NCBI GenBank assembly: GCA_028293765.1 | Contig: JAQGOG010000011.1 | Coordinates: forward strand, 1-64,000 | Origin: Gammaproteobacteria bacterium | GTDB taxonomy: Bacteria > Pseudomonadota > Gammaproteobacteria > Steroidobacterales > Steroidobacteraceae | DNA length: 64,000 nt | Direction: 5' to 3' | Shown here: positions 56,718 through 64,000 of the stretch, one piece after another | Layout: each line of letters opens with the position of its first letter | How positions within the stretch are numbered: position 1 is the stretch's first letter | Notes under the pieces: generated by a model | Told to the model about the DNA's origin: nothing | What the model saw: only the letters and a program-made list of their open reading frames with translations | Databases searched by the model: none | Made by a program: the position numbers and the translations under genes

Positions 56718-59700
56718 ATGAACAGGTGCACTGACCCGAACCCGATCCGCGCCGTACCACGCCTCCGGCAGCTGCTAGCCGCCGCGTTTGCCTGGGTTCT
56801 GGCGGTCGGTCCCGTACTCGCCAACCCTACCGGCGCGCAGACCGTCGCCGGACAGGTCACCACCGTCAGTTCGGGTAATCAGCTGCTGATCACGAACTCG
56901 CCGGGCGCCATCATCAACTGGCAGAGCTTCTCGATCATGCCGGGCGAGCTGACGCGGTTCATCCAGCAGAATTCAGCCAGCAGCGTGTTGAATCGCATTA
57001 CCGGCCAGGACCCGTCGCAGATCATGGGAGCGTTGCAGTCGAACGGCAAGGTCTTCCTGATCAATCCGAACGGCATCCTGTTCGGAGCGGGCGCCCAGGT
57101 CAACGTCAACGGCCTGGTGGCATCGAGTCTCAACTTGAGCAACGCCGACTTTCTTGCCGGCAAGTTGCACTTCAGCAGTGCCGGTAAGCCGGGAGACGTC
57201 AGTAACCACGGTGCGATCACGACTCCGAGCGGCGGCCAGGTCTATCTGATCGCGCCCAACGTCACTAATGACGGCATCATCACTTCACCCGGCGGCGATG
57301 TCATGCTGGCGGCGGGCCAAAGTGTCGAGCTTGCCGATTCGAATGATCCCGATGTGCGCGTGGTCGTCAGCGCGCCCGGTAACCAGGCGCTCAATGTCGG
57401 CAAAGTCGTCGCAGAAAGCGGCCGCGTCGGAATTTACGGCGCCCTCGTCAATCAGCTGGGACTCGTCAGCGCCAATAGCGCGGTAGCGGGAACGAACGGC
57501 AAGGTCGTATTCAAAGCGAGCGGCGACGCCATGCTAGGCGAGGGCAGCGTGACGACTGCTACGGGCACTGGCACGGGTGGTGAGGTGCAGGTACTCGGCA
57601 ACCGTGTTGGGGTTACCGCAGACGCCGTGATCGATGCCAGTGGTCAGACCGGTGGCGGTACGGTTCTGATCGGCGGCGATATTCACGGCACCAATGCTTC
57701 GATGCAAAATGCCGCGCTCACCTATGTCGGACCCATGGCGCAGATCAAGGCCGACGCGCTGCAATCCGGCGCCGGCGGCAAGGTGATCGTGTGGTCGGAC
57801 CAGCAGACGCAGATGTACGGACACATCTCCGCTCGCGGGGGAGAGCAGGGCGGCGCTGGTGGCTTTGTCGAGACATCGAGCCAGGGCCTTCTCGATTTCC
57901 AGGGTCTGGTCGACGTGCGGGCGCCGCAGGGTACGGTGGGCACCCTGTTGCTCGATCCGAGTGACATCACGATCGACTCAGGGCCGTCGACAGTCGACGT
58001 TACTCTGCCAGGATCGACGCCGTTCACCATTACGGCCTTGAATTCGACATCGACCCTGTCGGTAACGGACCTGCAGAACGAGCTGGGGCTGGGAAATGTA
58101 ACCATAGCAACCTCTTCGGGTGCCACGGCGCCTCTCGGGGGTACGATTTCCGTAGCGGCACCGATTTCGTGGAGCAATGCGAACAGCCTGACGCTGGCGG
58201 CGGATCGGAGCGTCATTATCGACGCGCCGGTTACCGCAGCGGCCGGCACCCTCGTATTGACTGCGGCCGGCGGTGACATCACGCAGGCCGTCAATGCTTC
58301 CGTGCCGGCAACGATCTCCGTCGCGTCGCTGGCCGCTAGCGCGCCTGCCGGCGCCGTGACATTGACCGAGCCGACCAACAATGTCTCCGGCGCGATTGCC
58401 GGGGTCGGACTGCAGGGATTCGCCTTCGTCAACGCCGGTGCCATCACCGTCGGTACAGCGGGCTCAGTATCCGGCATAACGAGTGGCAATGGGACCGTCA
58501 GCCTGTCGGCGGCCAGCGGGAATATTACTCAGGTCGGTGGACCGATCGTTGCCCCCGCGCTCGCTGCGGTTGCATCGAACGGCGACGTAGAGTTGGGCGT
58601 CGCCGGCAATTCGGTCGGCATCATCGCCGGCAGTTCCAACGGTGGTCTCGGCTTTTCTCTGGCGAACAGCAACGCTTTCACCGTCGGTACCGTTGCCGGC
58701 GTGGGCGGTATCCCTGCAGCTAACGGCATCAACTCCTCGACCAACGCGCTTGGAAGCGGCGTTTTTCTTCAGGCAAGTTCAGGCGATATTACGATTGACG
58801 CGCCGGTGAACGCAGTTGGCAGTAGCGTGAGCGTCGTGAGTGCGGCCGGAGCTATCATGCAGGGGGCCGGCGGTTCGATTACCGCGAATTCCCTCAGAGT
58901 CAACGCGGGTGGCGCAACAGGCATCGGCAGCAGCAACGTGCCGCTTCTCGCCGCTGTCGCCACACTTGCCAGCGTCGATTCCCAAGGGCCCGCGTATATC
59001 AGCAACAGCGGCAATCTGACCGTAAATTACATTTCGGCGCTGGGCGCGGTGAACGTGAGTTCTGCTGGAACGCTCGGCACCGCGACTGCCGTGGCATGCG
59101 ACTGCACTACGAGGATTTCGGGGTCCGCGGTCACCTTGTCTTCGCATACGTCGATGCTCGTCGGTAGCGGGTACACCGTTACTGCTACCGATGGAGTTTC
59201 GTTGTACGCCGGTTACGATGCCTCAAGCGGCACCTATACTGGCTCGTCTAACTCGCTTTCCGTCGCTGGGAGTGTGTCTGGCTCGACGGTCAGTCTATTT
59301 TCAGGCGGCGCGATCAACGTTACGGGCACGGTGGCGGGCGCCCTGACGCAGATGCCGCTTCAGTATTCGTCGGTGCCGACCCCGCCGACGCTCAGCCAGT
59401 GTATTGCGACACCGACCTTAGCAGGCTGCAGCGCCGTGTTACCGTCGTTGGCCCAGTGCACATCCACGCCAACCGCGCCCGGTTGCAACGTAGTGTTGCC
59501 GACTCTGGCCCAGTGCACGTCGACCCCCACGGCACCCGGCTGCACCGTAGTGCTGCCGACGTTGGCGCAATGCACGTCAACGCCGACTGGGCCCGGCTGC
59601 AGCGTGGTGCTTCCGACTCTAGCCCAGTGCACGTCGACACCCACGGCGCCTGGCTGCAGCGTAGTGCTGCCGACGTTGGCCCAATGCACGTCGGGGCCAA

Positions 59701-60464
59701 CTTCGCCCGGCTGCAGCGTGGTCCTCCCGACTCTGGCGCGGTGCACGTCGACACCCATGGCACCTGGATGTAGTGCTGTGCTGCCGACCCTAGCTCAATG
59801 CACAGCGACACCGGCTGTGCCCGGCTGTAGCGTGGTGCTCCCGACACTGGCGGCGTGTACGGCGAACCCGGCGGCCCTCGGTTGTAGTGTTGTGCTGCCG
59901 ACTTTGGCGCAGTGCACGTCGACGCCGACATCACCGGGTTGCAGCGCGGTCCTTCCGACACTGGCAGCGTGTACGGCAAACCCGGCGGCCCTCGGTTGTG
60001 GCGCTGTGCTGCCGACTTTGGCTCAGTGCACGTCGGCGCCGTCATTACAGGGGTGCAGCGCGGTGCTGCCGACGCTGGCGCAGTGTACGGCGAATCCCTC
60101 GTTGGCCGGTTGCAACTCGGTTCTGCCGGCCCCCGGCATATGCACCATTGCGCCGACATCTCAGCTTTGCCAGGTGTTGGCGCCACCGGTGGCCCAAAAC
60201 ACCAGCTCGGAGCCTGTCAGTCAGGCCATAAACACGACCGTCAACATCATAAATGTGGTTAACGGGACCACAAGCGCGATTGTCCCTAGGGTCTCAACCG
60301 GCAGTACGAGCCCCGGCGCGTCGGGAAGTACGACGGGAAGTACTACGGGAAGTACTACGGGAGGAACGGACGCGTCAGTTAAGTCGGACAAGAGTGACAC
60401 GTTGGTAGCCAAAGACGCCGGAGCAAAGAAAGATGAGCCTGTCAAGAAGCTGTACTGCAACTAG
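56718..60464 (+). CDS. Two-partner secretion exoprotein (TpsA, filamentous hemagglutinin N-domain) with Cys repeats
   Basis: 1248 residues. Extended leader (RLRQLLAAAFAWVLAVGPVLANP), then the TPS domain with WQSFSIMPGE, NRITGQDPSQIMG, NPNGILFGAGAQVNVNGLVASSLN and VYLIAPNV, which docks to the TpsB POTRA domains. A right-handed beta-helix of filamentous-hemagglutinin type extends to about 880. Residues 891-1156 hold fourteen 19-residue units each with two cysteines, and the tail has a GSTT repeat and ends KKLYCN. Adhesin, contact or matrix function is likely. The ribosome site ACGGGAGCAG precedes ATG 56718. It overlaps the FecR gene by 32 bases in another frame. Confidence 0.88.
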   Translation: MNRCTDPNPIRAVPRLRQLLAAAFAWVLAVGPVLANPTGAQTVAGQVTTVSSGNQLLITNSPGAIINWQSFSIMPGELTRFIQQNSASSVLNRITGQDPSQIMGALQSNGKVFLINPNGILFGAGAQVNVNGLVASSLNLSNADFLAGKLHFSSAGKPGDVSNHGAITTPSGGQVYLIAPNVTNDGIITSPGGDVMLAAGQSVELADSNDPDVRVVVSAPGNQALNVGKVVAESGRVGIYGALVNQLGLVSANSAVAGTNGKVVFKASGDAMLGEGSVTTATGTGTGGEVQVLGNRVGVTADAVIDASGQTGGGTVLIGGDIHGTNASMQNAALTYVGPMAQIKADALQSGAGGKVIVWSDQQTQMYGHISARGGEQGGAGGFVETSSQGLLDFQGLVDVRAPQGTVGTLLLDPSDITIDSGPSTVDVTLPGSTPFTITALNSTSTLSVTDLQNELGLGNVTIATSSGATAPLGGTISVAAPISWSNANSLTLAADRSVIIDAPVTAAAGTLVLTAAGGDITQAVNASVPATISVASLAASAPAGAVTLTEPTNNVSGAIAGVGLQGFAFVNAGAITVGTAGSVSGITSGNGTVSLSAASGNITQVGGPIVAPALAAVASNGDVELGVAGNSVGIIAGSSNGGLGFSLANSNAFTVGTVAGVGGIPAANGINSSTNALGSGVFLQASSGDITIDAPVNAVGSSVSVVSAAGAIMQGAGGSITANSLRVNAGGATGIGSSNVPLLAAVATLASVDSQGPAYISNSGNLTVNYISALGAVNVSSAGTLGTATAVACDCTTRISGSAVTLSSHTSMLVGSGYTVTATDGVSLYAGYDASSGTYTGSSNSLSVAGSVSGSTVSLFSGGAINVTGTVAGALTQMPLQYSSVPTPPTLSQCIATPTLAGCSAVLPSLAQCTSTPTAPGCNVVLPTLAQCTSTPTAPGCTVVLPTLAQCTSTPTGPGCSVVLPTLAQCTSTPTAPGCSVVLPTLAQCTSGPTSPGCSVVLPTLARCTSTPMAPGCSAVLPTLAQCTATPAVPGCSVVLPTLAACTANPAALGCSVVLPTLAQCTSTPTSPGCSAVLPTLAACTANPAALGCGAVLPTLAQCTSAPSLQGCSAVLPTLAQCTANPSLAGCNSVLPAPGICTIAPTSQLCQVLAPPVAQNTSSEPVSQAINTTVNIINVVNGTTSAIVPRVSTGSTSPGASGSTTGSTTGSTTGGTDASVKSDKSDTLVAKDAGAKKDEPVKKLYCN
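59388..60185 (+). repeat. Fourteen 57-bp tandem repeats encoding a 19-residue Cys unit
   Basis: The unit encodes TLAQCTSTPTAPGCSVVLP-like sequence, with cysteines at positions 5 and 14 in all copies. The copies differ at several third-codon and some amino acid positions, so the array is old enough to have diverged; the last copy (APGICTIAPTSQLCQVLAP) is the most divergent. The array lies entirely inside the TPS exoprotein gene. Confidence 0.9.
60324..60359 (+). repeat. 12-bp tandem repeat (GSTT) in the exoprotein tail
   Basis: GGAAGTACTACG repeated three times (first copy with one change), giving GSTT-GSTT-GSTT in the linker just before the C-terminal lysine-rich tail. Confidence 0.8.
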
Positions 60465-61386
60465 GGCGTGCCTCTCGGTCGCGCTGCTGCTCGTTGGGAG
60501 AGCAGGGTCCGCCGAACCCATTGGTGTCGTCACCGAGGTGAGCGGGCCTTTGTTGGTGAAGGACGCGAGCGGATCTATAAAGGTGCTTGCGATCAATTCG
60601 CCCGTGGAGCAGGGTGAGGTCCTTGCTACCAGGAAAGGTACCTACGCGCAGTTGACCCTGAGGGATCACAGCTCGGTCCAGCTCGGTCCCGACACTGAGC
60701 TGGCGATCGAAAAGTATTCATTCCACGAAACGACGCCGCAAAGCGATGCCGCGCAGTTGAGTCTCGTCAGGGGCCGCGTGCGGATTGCCACCGGCATCCT
60801 GGGCACGCGCGACACAGATAGCTTCATTCTAAGGGCGCCTGCGGCGACGATTGACATCCGCCGCTCCGTTTTGGTCGCCGAGTACGTCATGTCGGCTCGG
60901 GCGGAGGTTGCATGGAATGTCGTAAGGTCGCAGCTGCGACCTGTATCGGAGGTCACCACGATCGGTCACTCGACAGCCAACTACAGGTATGTGCGAGTGC
61001 TGTCCGTCAGCAGGCAAGCGGCCCCGCCTTTGGAACTGAACGACTCGATCACCTCGTCGCACGCACTTGTGTCGAGCGTCGCGGCGAACTCAGCGGGGCG
61101 ATTGCAACTCGCTCAGAGCGCTGCACCGCCCGTCCCAGGGGCACGTGCTCCGGGACTCTATGTCCAGGTGTTGGATGGCCTCATCCATCTGAACAATGGC
61201 GGTGGTACCCAGAACTTCTCTGCCGGACAATTCGGCTTCACCGCGAGCTTCGTGCAACCGCCGGTCGTTCTCCCGAACAACCCGGGAATGCAGTTCATGC
61301 CGCCCCCGGCGTTCTCGTCCCCGACCGCTTCGTCATCCGCCACCAGTGCCACGAAGGCGGGCACAGTCGATTGCGAGGTGCGCTGA
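60433..61386 (+). CDS. Exported FecR-domain protein
   Basis: 317 residues. Signal peptide ACLSVALLLVGRAGSAEP, then a FecR domain: IGVVTEVSGPLLVKDASG, VEQGEVLATRKGTYAQLTLRDHSSVQLGPDTELAI, LSLVRGRVRIATGILG and the strand ATIDIRRSVLVAEYV where most FecR domains have a GT-x-F. The second half is low-complexity with Pro/Ser-rich tail. The start lies inside the exoprotein gene (32-base overlap), suggesting coupled expression. FecR-domain proteins without a sigma factor are seen beside TPS systems; the role is unknown. Confidence 0.82.
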   Translation: MSLSRSCTATRACLSVALLLVGRAGSAEPIGVVTEVSGPLLVKDASGSIKVLAINSPVEQGEVLATRKGTYAQLTLRDHSSVQLGPDTELAIEKYSFHETTPQSDAAQLSLVRGRVRIATGILGTRDTDSFILRAPAATIDIRRSVLVAEYVMSARAEVAWNVVRSQLRPVSEVTTIGHSTANYRYVRVLSVSRQAAPPLELNDSITSSHALVSSVAANSAGRLQLAQSAAPPVPGARAPGLYVQVLDGLIHLNNGGGTQNFSAGQFGFTASFVQPPVVLPNNPGMQFMPPPAFSSPTASSSATSATKAGTVDCEVR

Positions 61387-61516
61387 GGCCTTCCGGGTCA
61401 CCACGGTGTAGTCTTTGCGGCGGGTCGGTCACCAGCGCACCGGTTCAGCGGGTGTCGCCGAAAGCGACCACAGAATAGGGTCCCAGAGGCGCCCCAAGGT
61501 ACGGTACGATTCGCCG

Positions 61517-63454
61517 ATGCGTATCTACCTGCGACTCGTTTTGCCCGTGGTCCTGGGCAGTTACCTCAGCAGCGCACCAGCCGCCGGCGAGACCCCCCAA
61601 CCAGCCGGCCCCACCGCCGCTCCCCGTGTCGCCGTACTGACAGCGGATCAGGTCGTGCAGATCCTGGACCAGACGGTCGACTGGTATCGAACCCTGGGGA
61701 CCCAGCAGCAGTCCGCCAGCGAGCCCAGCGATCTGCTGATTCTCTACGCCAACAGGCAGACGGCCGACAAGGTCGTAGCTGTGGCCTTCGAGATCGCGAC
61801 GGCCAACGCGGAGCTGTTGAGCAGCGAGGCGAGTGCTGCGAAGTCCGCCGGAGGAGTGGCCTCGTCTGCGCAGGCGCTCACGGACCAGCAGAAAAAACTG
61901 GACGGGCAACGCCTGGCGCTGCAGGCGGAGATGACTTCCACCAAGGCGGGGCTGGCTGCCGCCGAAAAAGGCGGCAGGGCGGATCTGGCTGCGAAAGTGT
62001 CCGAGCTGCAGGGCGAGCTCGATATGGTCAACGCGAGAAAGAACCTTCTCGACACCATGGGGCAGTTCGTCAATGAGAGCGACGCGAAGCGAGCGAGCGC
62101 AAGCGCGCTGAAGGCGCACATCGACGCAATCGCCGCTTCGATCCCAGCGGCGAACGTGGGCATCGCGGCGGCCCAATCCGGTTCCGCGGCGACGCCTGCC
62201 GCAAGCTCTCCTGCGCCGGCGCCCGTGTATGCAGGTGGCGGGACGGTGTCGGACCGCTTAGGAATCTGGGATCTCGCGGCCAACGTGCTCAGGCTGTCGA
62301 GAAAGGTCAGCACGCTGGAGGCGATCGATCGGCGCACGGCCGCTCTCGAAGCGACGTTCCTGCAGATTCGGACCCCCCCGCTGGAACAATTGAAAGCGTT
62401 GTCCGCCCGGAGCGATACCCTGGCGAACCAGGCGGATAGCGCCAACGGTCCGGCCTTGAAAGTCGTGCGGGATGAGTTCGACACTCTCGCCTGGCTGTTC
62501 AAGCAAACCTCCGCGATCCTGATTCCTTTGAGCAAAGAGGGCGTGCTGCTGGAGCAGTATCGCCACAACCTCGGCAGCTGGCGTGACGCCAGCAAACGTC
62601 AGTATCACGATGCCCTGCGCGCGCTCGCCGTTCGGCTTGGCACTCTGGCGGCATTGCTCGCGATCCTGTTTGCAGGGGCCGAGGTGTGGCGGCGGGTCGT
62701 GCTGCGTTTTGCCCACGAGCCGCGCCGCCGCTACCAGTTGTTGTTGCTACGGAAGATCACGCTCTGGACTCTCGTTGTCGCCGTCGTCGGCCTTACGTTT
62801 GTCACCGAACTGAGCTCCTTTGCGACGTTCGCCGGCTTGATCACCGCCGGCGTGGCGGTGGCTATGCAGAGCGTGCTGGTGTCGATCGTCGGGTATTTCT
62901 TCCTGATCGGAAAATACGGCGTCCGGGTCGGCGATCGGGTACAGATCGGTACCGTGAGCGGCGAGGTGATCGACCTGGGCCTCGTCCGCATGCATCTCAT
63001 GGAGCTCAGCTCGCAAGGTCCCCTCGGGCCGACCGGGAGAGTGGTTGCCTTCGCGAACTCGATCGTGTTCCAGACCTCGGGTGGCTTGTTCAAACAGATC
63101 CCCGGCGTGAACTTCGCCTGGCACGAGACGACGGTAAGCCTGCCCGCGGGCTGCAATTATGCTGCGGTAAAGGACAAGCTGCTGGCGGCGGTGAGCAACG
63201 TCGTCAAGGACTACCACGAGGAAATCGTGCGCCAGACCCAGGAGATCGCCAAAACTACCGCCTCGAGCTCGGCCGGCGATGCGTCGCCCCAGATACAACT
63301 GCACTTCTCGCCTGCAGGCGTGGAGGCGCTCGTGCGCTATCCCGTACAACTGCAACACGCGGCGGAAATCGACGAGCGGGTGTCGAGGGAGCTGTTGAAT
63401 GTGACTTCCAGCTGCACTGCGGACGCCACTAAAAAGCTTGGCACGGTTGCCTAA
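61517..63454 (+). CDS. MscS-family mechanosensitive channel with long periplasmic domain
   Basis: 645 residues. Signal peptide (RLVLPVVLGSYLSSAPAAG), a helical coiled-coil region (about 40-360) and transmembrane segments near 370-395, 415-435 and 440-475. The pore helix is GLITAGVAVAMQSVLVSIVGYFFLIGKYGVRVGDRVQI, where the Gly/Ala-rich TM3 and the following beta domain of MscS are recognisable. A cytoplasmic domain follows. Large MscS relatives (MscK/YnaI-like) gate under hypo-osmotic shock. ATG 61517 is used since it begins the signal peptide. Its stop overlaps the convergent YqhA gene. Confidence 0.85.
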   Translation: MRIYLRLVLPVVLGSYLSSAPAAGETPQPAGPTAAPRVAVLTADQVVQILDQTVDWYRTLGTQQQSASEPSDLLILYANRQTADKVVAVAFEIATANAELLSSEASAAKSAGGVASSAQALTDQQKKLDGQRLALQAEMTSTKAGLAAAEKGGRADLAAKVSELQGELDMVNARKNLLDTMGQFVNESDAKRASASALKAHIDAIAASIPAANVGIAAAQSGSAATPAASSPAPAPVYAGGGTVSDRLGIWDLAANVLRLSRKVSTLEAIDRRTAALEATFLQIRTPPLEQLKALSARSDTLANQADSANGPALKVVRDEFDTLAWLFKQTSAILIPLSKEGVLLEQYRHNLGSWRDASKRQYHDALRALAVRLGTLAALLAILFAGAEVWRRVVLRFAHEPRRRYQLLLLRKITLWTLVVAVVGLTFVTELSSFATFAGLITAGVAVAMQSVLVSIVGYFFLIGKYGVRVGDRVQIGTVSGEVIDLGLVRMHLMELSSQGPLGPTGRVVAFANSIVFQTSGGLFKQIPGVNFAWHETTVSLPAGCNYAAVKDKLLAAVSNVVKDYHEEIVRQTQEIAKTTASSSAGDASPQIQLHFSPAGVEALVRYPVQLQHAAEIDERVSRELLNVTSSCTADATKKLGTVA

Positions 63455-64000
63455 TGTTCCGGCCGGTGCGCAGTCTCGTGTGCCTCGGACCTCGACGTGA
63501 TCCAATCCATCGCCGCCAGCAGCACGCCGGAGACGACGAAGGTCAGATGAATCGTGACCATCCAGAAGATACGCTGGCTGTCCACCGGGACTTCCGTATC
63601 GGCAAGCGGCAGAAACGCGCGCAGCAGGGCTATGCCGCTGATCGCGACAATCGACGCTATCAGCTTCAGCTTGAGGCCGGAAAAATCCACAGTCCCCATC
63701 CAGCCCGGCCGATCCTCGTGATCGGCCACGTGGATCTTGGAGACGAAGTTCTCATAGCCCGAGAACATGACGATCAGCACCAGATTTCCGGTCAGCGACA
63801 GATCGATCAAGGAAAGCGCCAGGAGAATGCCGCCCTCGGCGTCTACATTCCCGATGTGGGCAAATTCGGCGACGAGCTCGCGCGCGAAGACGACGAGCAG
63901 CAGCACCAGTGCCAGGACCATGCCGAGATAGAAGGGCGCCAATAGCCAGCGGCTGGCGAACAGTACGCGCTCGAGACCGGTTTCAAGCTTCGATCGTGGA
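63451..64000 (-). CDS. YqhA-family (UPF0114) membrane protein, start outside the window
   Basis: At least 182 residues, continuing past the right edge. The visible part begins KLETGLERVLFASRWLLAPFYLGMVLALVLLLV, the classic UPF0114 opening, then VDAEGGILLALSLIDLSLTGNLVLIVMFSGYENFVS, KLKLIASIVAISGIALLRAF and VTIHLTFVVSGVLLAAMDW, three to four transmembrane helices. YqhA-family proteins are of unknown function. The N-terminal methionine is beyond position 64000. Tail-to-tail overlap with the MscS gene by 4 bases. Confidence 0.9.
   Translation of the reverse strand, partial: PRSKLETGLERVLFASRWLLAPFYLGMVLALVLLLVVFARELVAEFAHIGNVDAEGGILLALSLIDLSLTGNLVLIVMFSGYENFVSKIHVADHEDRPGWMGTVDFSGLKLKLIASIVAISGIALLRAFLPLADTEVPVDSQRIFWMVTIHLTFVVSGVLLAAMDWITSRSEAHETAHRPEH

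Noticed and set aside
59388-60185. A possible CRISPR-like array because of regular repeats
   Set aside because: Units are 57 bp, contiguous without spacers, diverged at codon level and in frame with a protein gene.
59392-60186. Minus-strand frames with regular repeats opposite the exoprotein repeats
   Set aside because: The repetition comes from the 57-bp DNA repeat read in reverse; the plus-strand frame is continuous with a TPS domain.

Overview
The window is a GC-rich bacterial chromosome segment, coding on both strands with many 1 to 4 base start/stop overlaps. Gene content (DUF1552/DUF1592 heme-protein pair with an ankyrin protein, FixJ-like regulators, Rieske and intradiol dioxygenases, two-partner secretion, KGG stress protein, YqhA protein) suggests a free-living proteobacterium. 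A Steroidobacter-like gammaproteobacterium is my best guess, as an inference from gene content only. I saw no rRNA, tRNA, CRISPR array or intact mobile element.

Left part (1-8409): after the tail of a fibronectin-III protein comes a tightly coupled operon. It encodes a small conserved protein, a double-domain KaiC, a GGDEF/histidine-kinase fusion, a second KaiC, a KaiB and a PAS-GAF-GGDEF-EAL protein. It joins Kai-clock components to a predicted diguanylate cyclase and a predicted phosphodiesterase, without KaiA, and is the most interesting system in the window.

8421-17423: a minus-strand catabolic operon (3-hydroxyisobutyrate-dehydrogenase-like enzyme, SnoaL protein, SDR relic, serine hydrolase, GMC oxidoreductase relic) is partly decayed. 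It diverges from a MalT-like LuxR regulator. Next come an AHL-lactonase-like metallo-hydrolase and a PYROXD2-like flavoprotein operon. Two matching 16-bp imperfect palindromes, one in each divergent promoter region, look like operators for one regulator.

17611-34787: mostly single genes. These are a large exported protein of unknown function followed by a PilT-like ATPase, a thiamine-diphosphate enzyme, a split XdhC pair, an SRPBCC protein, a DUF952/GST pair, a tiny membrane peptide, a KGG protein, an SDR, a duplicated DUF6328 membrane protein, an RsuA-family pseudouridine synthase, an intradiol dioxygenase, a FrnE-like DsbA, a FecR-like protein and an aldehyde dehydrogenase. Relics of a CheB-type protein and of an SDR lie between them.

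34784-46938: a cysteine-less DksA-like protein, two LuxR-type response regulators, a stand-alone receiver, and a 1851-residue kinase/ATPase/GAF/PAS/histidine-kinase protein form a signalling block. They are followed by a GlcG-like protein with glutathione-independent formaldehyde dehydrogenase, then a Rieske oxygenase with its own promoter and a signal-peptide-bearing SDR. A 10-base element is shared between the regulator promoter region and the glcG-fdhA promoter region.

47066-64000: a frameshifted VOC relic, a DUF1615 lipoprotein, another relic, the DUF1592-DUF1552-ankyrin operon, a two-partner secretion system (TpsB transporter plus an exoprotein carrying fourteen 19-residue Cys repeats), an overlapping FecR-domain gene, an MscS-type channel and a YqhA-family gene that runs off the window.
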